Positions 31,023 to 42,900 of a stretch of DNA of 64,000 nucleotides are shown here, in pieces (the stretch's first letter is position 1; each line of letters begins with the position of its first letter). The translations under genes and the position numbers were made by a program. Origin of the DNA: Monocercomonoides exilis (taxonomy: Eukaryota; Preaxostyla; Oxymonadida; Polymastigidae); contig LSRY02000004.1 in the NCBI GenBank assembly GCA_001643675.2, forward strand, positions 936,001 to 1,000,000, in the 5' to 3' direction. The notes beneath the pieces were generated by a model. That model was not told where the DNA came from and did no database searches. It saw only the letters and a list, made by a program, of their open reading frames with translations.

Positions 31023-32935
31023 TCAAGCTCTATGCTTATGATGCCTTTTATTCTTTTTCTGATTTTTCCCTCCTTTTGACTTTTTATTTGCAGCTAACTT
31101 CTTCATTTCTTCCATTTCTTCCAAGTTATTCGCATTCAAAGAGGGAGACGATGATGAAGAAGTTCCATCTTTTGTGCTATCTTCTACCATTGGCACACAT
31201 AACTCGTCAACCCACTCAAAATCTTCGTTTATCGTCGGAGTCGCCTCGCAAATATCTTCTGGTGGTTCTGAAAAGTCCAGCAAATCAACTTCCTCATCGC
31301 AGTCAATCAGCTCTTCCTTCCATTCTTTGGCTCTTTCTCTATTTTCTTCTTCGTTTTCTTCTTCTTTTAATTTGTCTAATAAATTGTTTGGCGCAAATCC
31401 AGGAAGCGTGCCTTGAGGACGTGTTGAGTTTGTTGGAATAATGCCGAAGGAAATCGTTCGAAATTGATTTGAAATGTTCTGTTTTGGAAGTGTTGGTTCA
31501 TCCAGAGACGATGAACAGGCATCTGATTTATTCTGAAGTGAAGTATCTTCTTCAAACGGTTGTTGTGAAGAAGATGAGGACAATGAAGATGTTGGAATTG
31601 ACGCGGGAATATTCGAAGGTGTTGGCTGGTATGGCAGCATCTCGACAGAAGTTGTTGATTGCTCGTTAAGTTTGAATGTGGATGAAGTAGGATAAAAAGG
31701 GATTGAAGATGGATTAAAAGGAGTGTTATCAGAAGAGGAAAATGAGAGCGATGGCGAAGAAGTAGAAAAAGAGGAAGACAATGGAATGAGGTCATCAAAG
31801 AGAAGAGAGTCGTCAACTTCAATATCATCGCTAACTGCTTTGAAAGAAGTGAATTTTGAGTCATCTAAGTTGTATTCGATTTCCACTCCTTCTTCTTCTG
31901 TGTTCTCGTCCTTCTTATTTGCGATAGCTTCTTCGGCTTCTGCAAGCTTCTGGGCTTTTAACTCTTTTCGTTTAATGTCTTGTAAGTTCTTTTGTTGATG
32001 AAATATATAAATTAAATAGTGAATACGAAAAAAAATTCTTTTTATAGTTAAGGCTTTTTTCAATTCAAACAAACCTCCTTTTCATTTCCCTTATCATCGA
32101 GCCCTCCAAGCTTCATTTTATCGAGAAGTTTTCTTCGCTTCACTTCCTCTTTGTACTTTTTTCTTTTCCTTATTCGGTATGCCTTGCATGCACATGCGCA
32201 CGCAACAACAAAGCTCGTTATTAACACAAATAGCATAAAAACAAAAAGCGTCATGAATGTAGCATATCCGTGTGGAGGCAACACAGAAAGAAAATCATCT
32301 ACAAAACTTGGATTTGTAGCTGCTAAATTATCTTTCAAATGGAAGCTCAGTGAATCGGAAGATGATGTCTGAGGTTGTGAAATGATTTCAGGAATAGAAA
32401 ATCGGAGTCTTGAGAAAACATATGCTGATTGAAGTGGGGAAGCACAACTTTTAATATTAGTTTGGTGTATCAATTCCTTTTGAATCGATTTACTGCTTTT
32501 GAGATTCGATAAGGAATCACATAAAAGAGAATTATAATTATCAATAGAATTGGAATGAAATGGTGTTTGATTAATGTTATGGCGTGAAAAGTTTTTGTAA
32601 ATCAAAAGTTTGTTATGTATAAATGATAATAACTCAAAAGCGAAGTGTGAAATGGAATTATTAATAGATGATAAAAATGAAATTTTTGAAATGAATAGAC
32701 GATTAATAGAAGTATGAGCTGGTGGATGGAGTTGAAAAGAAATTAATAAACTTGAATTTGGTGAATATTTATTTTCAAGATTGAACTCTTCATTAAAAAT
32801 TGGTTGTGTTAATTTTTCTGTTGATTCGTCTTCAAGAAGTTGGATGAACCTATTTTTCGTTGACAAAGAAAATGAAAAGCATTTTAGGAAAGCTATTATA
32901 AAAATGGTTGAAAAATGGAGCTTCAGTGTAAGCAT
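31023..32935 (-). CDS. Type I membrane protein with acidic cytosolic tail, two exons, 608 residues
   Basis: Exons 32935-32075 and 31988-31023 join in phase 0 (1,827 nt). The N-terminus is a signal peptide (MLTLKLHFSTIFIIAFLKCF). A luminal or external part of about 200 residues follows, rich in Ser/Asn/Phe with several N-glycosylation sites. A membrane segment at about 225-250 (FMTLFVFMLFVLITSFVVAC) ends in alternating Ala/Cys, likely sites of palmitoylation, and then a basic stop-transfer (RIRKRKKYKEEVKRRK). The tail of about 350 residues is acidic and Ser-rich, with an acidic dileucine-like motif (EEVDLLDF) and a Lys/His-rich end. The layout suits a cargo or sorting receptor that recycles through AP/clathrin carriers, but that is inference; no family is recognised. 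The start is the only ATG giving a signal peptide. Confidence 0.75.
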
Positions 32936-33502
32936 TTCCAGTTAATTTTTCAACGAATGATCTGCCCCCATAATAAAATATGTTACATAAAGAACTCCAT
33001 CTAAAAAATTTTTTAATTTTTTTTTCTATCATCAATTATTATTTATTGTTGGTCCATTTTAAAATTTTTGCTTTTTGATCTTCGATATTCTCATTGTTCG
33101 TAATCGGACAATTTATTATTTTAACTTTCAATATTCGATCTCTTGCTTATTTTCCCTTGTTTTTCAAATATTCTCTTTTTTGTATTTTCTTTCATATCAT
33201 CTAGTGCTTAGTCTTTTATTATTTTCAATGCTTTGATTTTATCTCATGATCGAATTGTTTAAAAATGTTATTTCTCTCATATCATCTTCACTTTTGTTTC
33301 TTGCATTTTTGTTCCTTTCTTCCTTTCTTTTGCGTGACTCTCATCTTTTATATTCAAAAGCATCATAGCTATCATTTGCATTGCTAACTCTCTTTTCATA
33401 ACACTTTTCTCCGCTCAGCATGGCTTCTTCCTAAAAGCTTTTTCTGTAAATTCTTCTTTGATGTCGAAAATATCTTCTTCACTGCTTTGTCTTATATCAT
33501 TC
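32936..33502. other. Intergenic, T-rich
   Basis: Between two minus-strand genes. It is rich in TTTC/TTCT runs with no supported coding frame. Confidence 0.5.
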
Positions 33503-36500
33503 TCATCCCTTTCCACTTTCTTCAGTTTCTTCTTTTGTTTCCTCTTTTGTTTCTTCTTTTGTTACTTCTTCATCGCAACCATTTACAATCCTGTGTGTCT
33601 CCAGAAGTGAGTTCGCTCTCCACAGCTCCTCCTCTGCTTCTCTCACCAGCTCTGCCACTTTCTCGTCCTCTGCCGCTTGTGTAATTGCTTGCTCTTTTGC
33701 TGCCTGTTCTCTGTCATGAATCCACTCCTCTCTCCAACATGCAACACACCCAAGTTCAATCAGCCCTAAGATTATCTGCTCTTCTTTTTTTGAAAGTTCA
33801 TTTGTTTTTTTCTCATCTTCGTCATCATTTTCTTCTTCTTCTTCCTTTTCGCTATTAAGATTTCCCTTTTCTTTCAAACTTCCCCTTCTTCCAATATTGG
33901 ATTCAATGACTTTCTCGCTCCTATCCTTGAAAATTCCGTTCTCCTTTTCTGCGCACAGAATCCCAATCTTCGGATCGAAAAATCCACTTCTTCTTCCTCC
34001 GTCTGGAAATCTCACTTCAAAATCCACACTGTTAACGAACATCTCAGCCGCTTTCCTCTCCATCTTTTTTCTTTCTAATTCTTCCTCTTCATCCAATTCA
34101 GTTTCTTCATCTGCTTCTTTTAGATGTGGCATGGCTTCTTGGCTTTCATCTCTTCCATGTTGTATCTTCTCTTTACTTCCTTTTCTCTTCCTCCTTTCAG
34201 AATTTCCGTGTCTCTTCTCCCATTCTTCAAGAATGCGAAGCGCCAGCTGTCTTCTCCTTGCCTCTTGTCGAAGTTGTGCTCCTGTTTCTGGCCAAACAAT
34301 ATGTGACACTGACATCCTCAGAGAATGAAGAGAAAATAAAGAGCATCGAACACTCAAAGCAAAGATGCATTGCCTTTCTCCTTCTCCTCCAACTTTTGAA
34401 GAAGAATCTTTAACATTTTTGGTTGAGAATATTCGATTAGTCATTCTCATTGATTCTTCAACTCTTCTCCAAATTCCTCCTTTGTTTTCTCTGATTCCTG
34501 ATTCATTCTTATAGATGCAACAAGGAAATAGCATTGGATCAACTCTTCCAACAGGCTGCACCATCCGACTTTCACGAAAAGTGGAGCTTTTATCTGAAAA
34601 GGAATTTGATGTCAAATAAGGTGGAGAGGGAACAAACAAAGTGAAATGGTCTTGAGATTGCTCCAAGTTCAACTTCAAAATAGATTCAACTGGAATTTGT
34701 GAGCTTGTGCATTCAATTGAAAATCTTCCTACTCCTTCATCCACTCTCTCAATTGGGAATATATTCTGTGTCAACTCTGCTCTATAAAACGTGTCAATGT
34801 TATTCTTGCTCTTTCTTTGATCCAGCAATGCAAATGATGCTACATCCAACGCCTCCTTTGTACTGCCTCCAACAATCGTCTTTGCTCCAGCACTGCTCTG
34901 CTCCAGCACAAACCGCTCAGGATGCAGTGCGAACATCTCTTGAAGCATCTCTTCTCTTCCTGCTTGCGTTCCCCTCCGCAAACGTTCTCTCTCTTTCAAT
35001 TGGCGTTGTTGCATCAAAACGTGCTCGATCATCCATTTTGCTACTCGCTGAAGCACATTGCTAGCTTCCAAAGTGTTTGTTATGGAACTGTTTTTAGACT
35101 TCAGTATCCATTCAGATGTTCGCGTTTGAGACATCAACTGTGTTGGAGTGGGTGTTTGCGTAACTGCTCGAGTTGGCATTGTTTCTTTATTTACCAATGA
35201 CACAGAATCAGATCTTTTTAAAGACTCTAAACTCACACTAGCACTTCTTTGTGGATGCTCATCCACTGAATTTCTGTAGTTTGGCGACAGAAATAACTCC
35301 TCTTCCCACAGCCTGTTAGGAATCAGTGGTATTTCAGAGCCTCGATATCGAAAGACGTTCCCTCCTTCGATTCTGAAAGATTGTTCTTTTTCTGTCAAAT
35401 CATATCTTTCTTTTCCGGTTTGCAGGCGCTCGTTTATTTGCGTTGGAGAAGCAGCCTCTGTTCCTTTCTCAATTTCAAAAACTTTCATTGGAGTGTACAT
35501 CTCCAAATCATACTCTGATGGATTCACCTCTCTTGTCATCCCAATCAAAGCTGCACTTCCAGTCGCTGAGAAAATACTTGAATTCCAATTTTTGGGGTTT
35601 TCCAATTGTGTGTTTTCTTTTTCCCGTCTTTTTTGTTTTAACTCGACACAATTCCCATTCCTTGCAAGTAAGCTGTAGGAAATTCCTTCGTCTCTCCCGA
35701 ATTCCCTCCAGTTATACTGTTGTAGAGGAAGTATTAGTTCACCTTCTATCTGACTGAATATGATCACTGGAACGCTCTGACCAGGAAGGCGCACTTTTCT
35801 GCCTCCAAATATGAAAGAGACATCTCTTTCTTTTCCATTTCCTCTTTTCTCCTCTCTGTCAGTATATATATCTGTCATACGGGAAGTCAGTTCACTCATA
35901 CTGAGTCGCCTTCCCCGTGCAGAAAATGTTCTTGTGGTTGCGAGTAATTCGTTTAATGGTAAGCAAGAGGGGTTTGTGAGCTTGCTTCCTGATAAATTTA
36001 ATGATGTGAATTCCTGTTGTTGAGAAGGTGAACGAGAAGAGGAAGTTGACAAAGAGGAAGATGGGAACGTTACGTGATGCGAATTTGAAGATGAAGAAGA
36101 ATGAAATCCAGTTGAAGCTGAATGTGCTTCAGAAAGGTCTCCAAATCGTTCCGTGGTGCTTGGCGACTCTTCAATATCATTTTCCCAAATGTCATGAGAA
36201 AGACGCGCCGGAGGGTCTGGTAACAATAAAGGGTCTGTTTCTCTCCGAAATATGCTCCTCATTCCAGCTCTTCTCAGCTGCTGATACTCTTCATTGCAGT
36301 CGCTCCATCGCACACATCCAGCGTGCTTCACACGAACACACATCACATCCTCCACGCATGCAACACCAAATTCCTCTTCTCTGTGACTTCTGTATCTGAA
36401 TTCATCTGCTCCTGAACTGAATGGGTGTGCAACCTTCATCCATTTATTTTGTTCAAGTAATCCAATGCAAATGAAATCCTCGCTTAGCCATGTTTGAGGA

Positions 36501-37578
36501 AATAGCATTCCTGAGAATATCAATTCATCCATATTTGGAGAATCAACCAACAATATAAGAAAAAAAAAATTTCAATAATAGGAATTTCGAATGGGGTTCC
36601 AAACGCAAAAAAAGAAAATCACAAACATTTCAGTATAATTTTAAAAAGTTCAAAAATTGTGTTCATAAAAGAGCGTGAAACACACCTCGAATAAGAAGAA
36701 GAGCAAGTTGTAAGGGATGAGTCCATCGAGGAGGGAAAAGTCCTATCCAATACCGTTGTACAACAATAGCATGACCCAATGGTGTATCATCAGCGGGTAC
36801 ATCCGAATGTGTCAATCTTAGTGAGCGTTTCTGAGTCGTAATTCCTGAGCCAACAGCTTCGACTCCAACACGAGGAACAACATATTCCACTTCAAAATAC
36901 CTCAATCCTGGTAGTACCCGTATTTCCGCTGTTCCGCAAAGACTTTTCAGGTGGAAGATTCCTGTTCCATCTATTAATGCAGCACCTGCTCCTTGTGTGA
37001 CATCTTCAATTCCTATAGGCCATAAAGATTCTTCAACTGCAATTCCGAAGAATAAATCTCCTTCGCACAAAGGTGAAAACTCGTCCACAACAAATGGTCG
37101 CTCAAAATACATGTTACGAAAAGATAAGACTCTTTAATGGCATTTGGTTTCAATGATTGCATCGTTTGAATTGGATAAAAAATTTAATAAAAATATGATG
37201 AATAAGGCGTAAGGGGGAAAAAACAAAAACAAATAATATGCAAAAATTGAAAAAATAAATATTGTTTGAATTCTCATTTTTGTATCAAATTCTTGTTGAT
37301 GCAAAATAAAAATAATGAAATTTTTTTTACAAAGAAAAAAAAAGTTGGAAAAACTTAAAACTTAATCCTCTCCAATACCTAGCAACGAGATCGGTTTCAG
37401 TATTGGCTAGACTCGCTGTGCTTATCTCTTCAACAGTACTTCGTCCTCCAATCGTTCGGCGAACTTTCATTTGGCTTCCAAGTGGACTCATGCTCACCAT
37501 CTCACCACTTTCCATCTCAACAACTACTGTACCTGTGTCGGTAATTATGCCTTTTGTCAGGCATCTCTCATTTTGCAT
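33503..37578 (-). CDS. SPRY-like domain protein, three exons, 1,217 residues
   Basis: Exons 37578-37379, 37131-36686 and 36510-33503 sum to 3,654 nt (1,218 codons) with matching phases. The N-terminal ~330 residues are globular. Exon 2 has GTGIFHLKSLCGTAEIRV and PGLRYFEVEYV, and exon 3 opens with MLFPQTWLSEDFICIGLLEQ; this pattern of strands resembles a SPRY/B30.2 fold, a peptide-binding module. The rest contains Ser-rich spacers, further ordered patches (SYSLLARNGNCVELKQKRREK, FALHPERFVLEQSSAGAK) and an acidic, Lys/Glu-rich C-terminal third ending in repeats of KEETKEETEE. No membrane segment or enzyme motif is seen. SPRY is a moderate call made from sequence pattern alone; the length and the C-terminal part match no family I know. 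Confidence 0.65.
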
Positions 37579-38037
37579 CGGCCGTCAAGTTAAAATTGAA
37601 AATAACTTTTCTTGAAATTAATTAAGGTTGCAAAAAATTTCGAGAAACGATAATTATTCACAGAAAAAATTGTTTAATGAATACCAAAAGGCAAAAGGAA
37701 TTAACTTTGTATATGATATATTTATTTCATTTTCTATTGTTATATGTGTTGTTTTAGAAAGATTGTTGTAATAATTATTTGTTCAGAAAATAATATTTTT
37801 GCACATATTGTTACATTTTTAAGTTAATCAATAATTAAGTATAAAATATACAATCTCAATGGTTTATAAATAAAAATCCCTCTATTAAATTGAATCTTTA
37901 CAACTGAAAAGTGATCCACAAATATGAAAAAGTTTCAAATTTGATATCTTCTTTCTTTAAACTTTTTCAATGAAATTAATCAAATTAAGACGTATAGCAC
38001 AATAAATAATTATGAAAATCTAAATTAAAAATCATCT
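37579..38037. other. Intergenic, very AT-rich
   Basis: Upstream of the SPRY-like gene start. No coding frame or repeat is seen. Confidence 0.5.
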
Positions 38038-38040
38038 TTA

Positions 38041-38214
38041 ATTTCTCTCATCATTCATTAAATCAAACAAAAAAAATACTGTTATCCTCACAAAAATTTT
38101 TTGAAATACAGCTAATCTTCTTCCGTTTTCTTCGTTTTCCATAACATCAGTCTCAGATTCCACAAAATCTTCGTGATTCTTCTTCACGAATGTTTCTGTA
38201 ACTATCGCACTCAT
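38041..38214 (-). CDS. Possible short open frame or orphan first exon (weak)
   Basis: From ATG at 38214 the frame reads MSAIVTETFVKKNHEDFVES and continues acidic for 36 residues with ordinary codon use. It then reaches a GTATTTC donor-like site and runs on as an AT-rich hydrophobic stretch to TAA after about 57 codons. It could be a tiny gene, a first exon of a gene whose other exons I cannot find, or part of the decayed gene next to it. Confidence 0.22.
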
Positions 38215-38255
38215 TTCATCCCCACCTAATCAAGATACAGACATCAAATACCAAA

Positions 38256-38630
38256 ATGCCTCAATTCTTCGTTCATAAGCAGCAATATTCCACACAGTGC
38301 TTCAATTCAGCCATCTCTGAAGACTTCAAAGAAGTTCCCTTTGACCCTGCTCCACTTCTGGCTAACCCGAACAACTCTGTTGGATTGCATGAAATATGTT
38401 TGAATGCAATCTCAGATTGCGGAGTTATTGCAGATCCTTGAACAAACAAGTGAAAAGTGTTGAAGAAGTTACTTCGCAATGCAACTATGCATTCCTGTAT
38501 AGCATTGAAGAATGTCCTTTGATGGGAAATTTTGACAGTATGAAGCGTTGGATGAAGTTTTTGAAGGTTTAAATTGTGAAACTGGAAGAAACCGACCAGA
38601 CAGAGCTGAATGAAAAAGAAAAATAGAATC
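38256..38630 (+). pseudogene. Decayed gene fragment with frameshifts
   Basis: The sequence has coding-like composition in pieces that jump between frames. An ATG frame (MPQFFVHKQQYSTQ... to GVIADP) stops at 38441. A second frame picks up at once (NKQVKSVEEVTSQCNYAFLY... to RWMKFLKV), and a third follows (QYEALDEVFEGLNCETGRNR). The three pieces read like one former protein broken by at least two indels. The family is not recognised. An alternative is a multi-exon gene with unusual introns, but no GT-AG pairs fit the breaks. Confidence 0.4.
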
Positions 38631-39317
38631 CATCAGACAGCAAAAATGGTGGTATCCAAGAAAAATCTACCACATTTCTTGCATTTTCAATTTTAGTCCA
38701 AAATGAAATTTATTAAATAGTTGATTTAAGCGTTAATATCATTTAAGGGGAAGCAACATTTCATATTCTTCGGCTTCAGCTCAACCGCCTAACAGCTTTA
38801 AAAACTTCACAATGAAAAAGAACAAAAGCGCCAATTGCTCTCTGCATTTACTTAATTGGCAGAAACTTTCGCACCATTTTTTTAGACAATTCAGACACAT
38901 TCCACATACTTGCAGTTGAGTGCATGTGTCTATGTTTCTGTTGTTGCTACAATTAGAAACTACGCACGCTGTGGTGGATGCCATTTCGAACATCTGTCAG
39001 TGACGCAACGCACACAAGCAAAATCTGGGGTTAAAGTGAAAATACTAAGTTTATTTTTGAATTATTAACTTCTCAAAATTCTATTTCATTTTTTTCTTTT
39101 TCATTTCATTCATATTCACTTCCTTTGTATTATTATCCACTAATTTTGAGTTTATTTTAATATATTCATGTAAATTTGTTGATTTTGTTGCGTTTCAAAT
39201 GAATTCGTAGTATAATTTAAAAAAAAAAGGAAAAACATTTTCGTTGAATTTTATAACGGGTGCTGATGTGCGATGTTGGGATATGATCAATTATTCTTCA
39301 ATAACCTTGTTTAACTG
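38631..39317. other. Intergenic upstream of NAPRT
   Basis: Contains a slightly GC-richer patch at 38760-39010 with a Cys-rich 70-codon minus-strand frame (38993-38781) of unlikely composition; it may be more of the decayed gene. The rest is AT-rich and includes the NAPRT promoter region. Confidence 0.4.
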
Positions 39318-41214
39318 ATGGAAATTTCAAAACTTGCAAACCCTGAATTAGGCCTTCCTAATAGTACTTTTCTGCGTTCTCCATTAATGACCGATTCTTA
39401 TCAACTGTATGTACAGAATCAATTCTTTGTATCTGAAATATTTGTCTTTTTAGAACAATGTGCTACGCATATTGGAAGGGAGGAATTCATCTCAAAAAAG
39501 CATCATTTGAATTATTCTTCAGAAAATGCCCATTCCAAGGAGAATACACAATATTTGCTGGATTGAGTAATGTTTGACAAATAATAATATTTCCTTTTTT
39601 TGTAATTTATTTTGATTCTGAATGTCATTTGTGCAGGTACTTAAATTTTTGAATGGATTTCGATTCCAGGAATCCGATGTTGAATTTTTAAAGACAATCA
39701 TTCCACATGCAGAACCAGAGTTTTTCGATTTTGTTCGCTCAATTGATGCTTCTTTATTGACCGTTACAGCAATGAAAGAGGGAACGATGTGCTTTCCATC
39801 TGAACCACTTCTTCGTGTTGAGGGTCCACTTGCTGTTGCGCAGCTTGTGGAAACCACACTTCTAAATATTGTTGGATATCCGACATTGGTTGCAACAAAC
39901 GCTTCAAGAATAAGATTGGCAGCAGGAAAGGATAAATCATTACTTGAATTTGGTCTCCGCAGAGCCCAAGGTCCAGATGGAGGAATGTCAGCATCACTTT
40001 ATGCGGTTATGGGTGGTTTTGACAAAACATCAAATGTTTTGGCAGGGCAGTTGTATGGACTTCCTTTAAGCGGAACGCATGCGCACTCTTTTGTCATGTC
40101 ATTCAAAGGATTAGATGATGTGAAGAATGCTTTCTTAAAGAGAAATGCAACTGCGAGTTCGACAAGTTCAAGTGAAGAACTTGTTGATTTAAAAAAATTG
40201 GTTCTTGAAAAGAAAGCGCAATTGAAGATTGACGGTACGCAAGAAGGTGAGTTAGCAGCTTTCATATCATATGCTTCTTCCTTCCCGGATGCTTTTTGCG
40301 CGCTTGTTGATACATACAATACATTGAAGAGTGGAGTACTTAACTTTATTTGCGTGGCCATTGCACTTGTGGAGTGTGGATATCCAGCTGGATCAGTCAG
40401 ACTCGACAGCGGTGATTTGGCGTATCTCAGCAAAGAGGCAAAGAAGCTGTTTGCACGCTATGCAGAGATAAGTGGATGCGCTCCACTGAAATCTGCAAAA
40501 GTTGTTGCGTCAAACGATATCAATGAAACAACTCTTAATGCTCTTAACGAACAAAAGCACGAAATTGACATTTTTGGAATTGGAACGAATTTGGTATTGT
40601 TTTATAAGCTTTTATAATATCGTGTTACGTTTTTATTTATTTTTTCAATAATTATTCTATTTATACGTTTGAATCAATCCTTTGTTTCTATTCTTCTTGA
40701 AAAGGTGACTTGCCAAAGCCAACCATCTTTGGGATGCGTCTATAAATTAGTGTCACTTGAAGATTTCCCACGTATCAAGCTGAGTGACGAGGTGGCGAAA
40801 ACCACAATTCCTGGAAGAAAGATCGGCTACCGTTTGTTTGGTGCAGATGAGAAGCCTCTGCTTGATCTGTTGACGCAGGTGACAGGAGACGATGGAGCAC
40901 ACAAAGTGCCCAAAGCAGGAGAACGAGTTTTGTGCAGGCATCCATTTGAGGAGAGCAAGCGTTGCTTTGTTGTGCCATCTCATGTGGAATGCTTGCACGA
41001 ATTGGTGTGGGACCACGGAAAGTGCCCGCTGAAATCTCTGCCTTCTGTTGAAGAAATCAGAGCATTTGTTATGCGCCAGCTGGACAATACAAGATGCGAC
41101 TATTTGAGGCAGCACTGCCCAACCAAGTACAAAGTTTCTTTGGACGATGAGTTCTACACGATGATGCATCAGCTACTTCTTGAATGCACTCCAATTCCTG
41201 TTTTGGATATCTAA
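39318..41214 (+). CDS. NAPRT: Nicotinate phosphoribosyltransferase (Preiss-Handler NAD salvage)
   Basis: The enzyme joins nicotinate to PRPP, driven by ATP, to make nicotinate mononucleotide, the first step of NAD synthesis from vitamin B3; it acts in the cytosol. Four exons (39318-39406, 39454-39571, 39637-40593, 40705-41214) give 1,674 nt and 557 residues, close to the usual ~540. Family motifs: [12 protein letters not shown] at the N-terminus, [17 protein letters not shown] spanning exon 2, [24 protein letters not shown] with the active-site histidine, DSGDLAYLS, and VVASNDINE for phosphate binding. A 40-residue Ser/Lys insert after the HAHS motif is typical of eukaryotic forms in position. 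All introns are GT-AG, 47-111 nt. The start ATG is close to the conserved SPLMTDSYQ motif and has no rival upstream. Confidence 0.96.
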
Positions 41215-41836
41215 TTTTTGCTTTGTAAGTATTCATTCTGTAATATTTAAATTTCAGTTTTCTTTAAGGTGAGTATTCTTAGTAATCTTTGGATATATTT
41301 AAATGAATTGTAGTATCGAAATATGTCATGCTTGTTTCAAAAGTTTTTTTTTTTAATCTTTTTTTAATGTTAAATGTAGCGATTTGAAAAATCTGTGTGA
41401 TGTTTTATTTTCTGGTTCCTTTTTTTAATTATCTTGATGCTACAGGTATTATGTTATTCATTGGATTTTATAATAGAAATTCATTTGGAGAGATGAGAAA
41501 TATTTATGGAAGTTATTATTTCTTTTATTTCTCCTTCATTTTTTCCCAACTCATATCGCTTTTTTAAGCCCTCATATTTTGGGGGAAAACTGAAAAGCAT
41601 GAATATTTTTTATCAAGTTTGCTTTGCCCTGCTTAATATTTGAGATAGTAAAGGTACAGCTTCAATAATTATTTAGTGATTTCATGTTGAAAATGGTGCA
41701 TGAAATATCATCAAAAAATAAGATGGATCAAATGTTTCAATTTCCATATCTTTTGTGAAAGATTAAATATTGTTGTTCTTTTCTAATATTCTAAGAACAA
41801 AAGATAATTGTCAAAAAACAGGTTTTATGAAATAGA
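41215..41836. other. Intergenic, 3' flank of NAPRT
   Basis: AT-rich, no coding frame. It ends at the left terminal inverted repeat of the element that follows. Confidence 0.5.
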
Positions 41837-42524
41837 TATATAGTTAGTGTTAATAATGGTGGACACTTTCAATAACTGTGGACAGTTGCATTTTCTCAAC
41901 AACCATTTATAGTTTCTTTTTGACAATTAACCCAATTATTCCCTCAATTAATATGAACTTATAAGACATACAGAAATGAAGCAACTTGGGGCAAAATATT
42001 TAACTTCAAGCTTTTTCATTGAAAAATTATGCACTTTTCGTTGACTTTTTGCGAATAGAAAACATTATAAAAATAGTTCTATTTTTTGACATTCGTGAAA
42101 TGTTGGAAAACTTTATGTTTTAATTTCAACGATGCCTGTTTATGGATCTGAAAATCAGATTTATTTCAAAATCTGAGAAAGCGAAATAAAGTTATGAGCG
42201 AAGCAATTTTTTCTTGCTTTGTGCAAAAAAAGCTTGAAAGTCCGTATTTTCCCCCACTTACTCTACAGAATTTTGAAAAAAAAACATTTTTAATTTTCGT
42301 AGAAACTATATGAAATAAAAATCTCAAAATTTCTCCGAAAATTAAAAATGTTTTTTTCAAAATTCTGCAGAGTAAGTTGTATCATTTTTGTTTGACTTAT
42401 AAGTTAGCATTCATTGAAGGAATAATTGGGTTAATTGTCAAAAAGCAACTATAAACGGTTGTTGAGAAATTGCAACTGTCCACAGTTATTGAAAGTGTCC
42501 ACAATTATTAACACTAACTATATA
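41837..42524. mobile_element. Non-autonomous inverted-repeat element (MITE-like), about 690 bp
   Basis: The two ends are long inverted repeats of about 120 bp: the left end starts TATATAGTTAGTGTTAATAA at 41837 and the right end is its complement, ending at 42524. They stay alignable inward to CTTATAAG near 41960 and 42400. The interior has no coding frame. It contains a unique part (about 41975-42255) and a secondary hairpin with 42-bp arms (about 42257-42299 and 42337-42380). The outermost bases are themselves palindromic TATATA, so a TA target duplication of the Tc1/mariner kind is possible but cannot be proved from one copy. No transposase is in the window, so it would depend on one elsewhere. 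Confidence 0.75.
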
Positions 42525-42649
42525 ATTTAAAACTTTCCAATTAAAAATGGATTTCCTCTGATTATTTTTATTCAACTTATTTCATTTATGATTCTGAATA
42601 AGCGACAAAATAAACTTTCATTCCTTTTGATGCTTGCAGTTGTCGGAAT

Positions 42650-42872
42650 TTTTTTGTTAAGTTCCATTTGTTTGATTTTTTGGTGGAAGAAATTTTTGAA
42701 AATTTTCTTCGAAATTTTATTCCGACTCACTAAATTTCACCACCATCAAAAAAAATGCTTGAATTTGTTATTATTTCCAAACTTGTGAAATTTCGTGAGT
42801 CGGATTATAAATTAAAAAAATTCAAAATTTTCTTGCACCAAAAAAAAAAAAAATATTTTCTTAACAAAAGTT
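42650..42872. repeat. Foldback element C, diverged palindrome
   Basis: Left arm (about 42650-42745) contains TGTTAAGTTCC, TTTTTTGGTGGAAG and CCGACTCACTAAATTTCAC; the right arm (about 42780-42872) is the complement with many changes. Its centre (GACTCACTAAATTTCAC) resembles that of the next element, so the two are relatives. Confidence 0.7.
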
Positions 42873-42900
42873 CCTATTGAATAAAAATTTCAACAATTAT

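Noticed and set aside
31023-32072. A separate gene starting at ATG 32072
   Set aside because: The first residues of that frame are translated intron. Splicing 32075 to 31988 joins it to the membrane-protein exon in phase.
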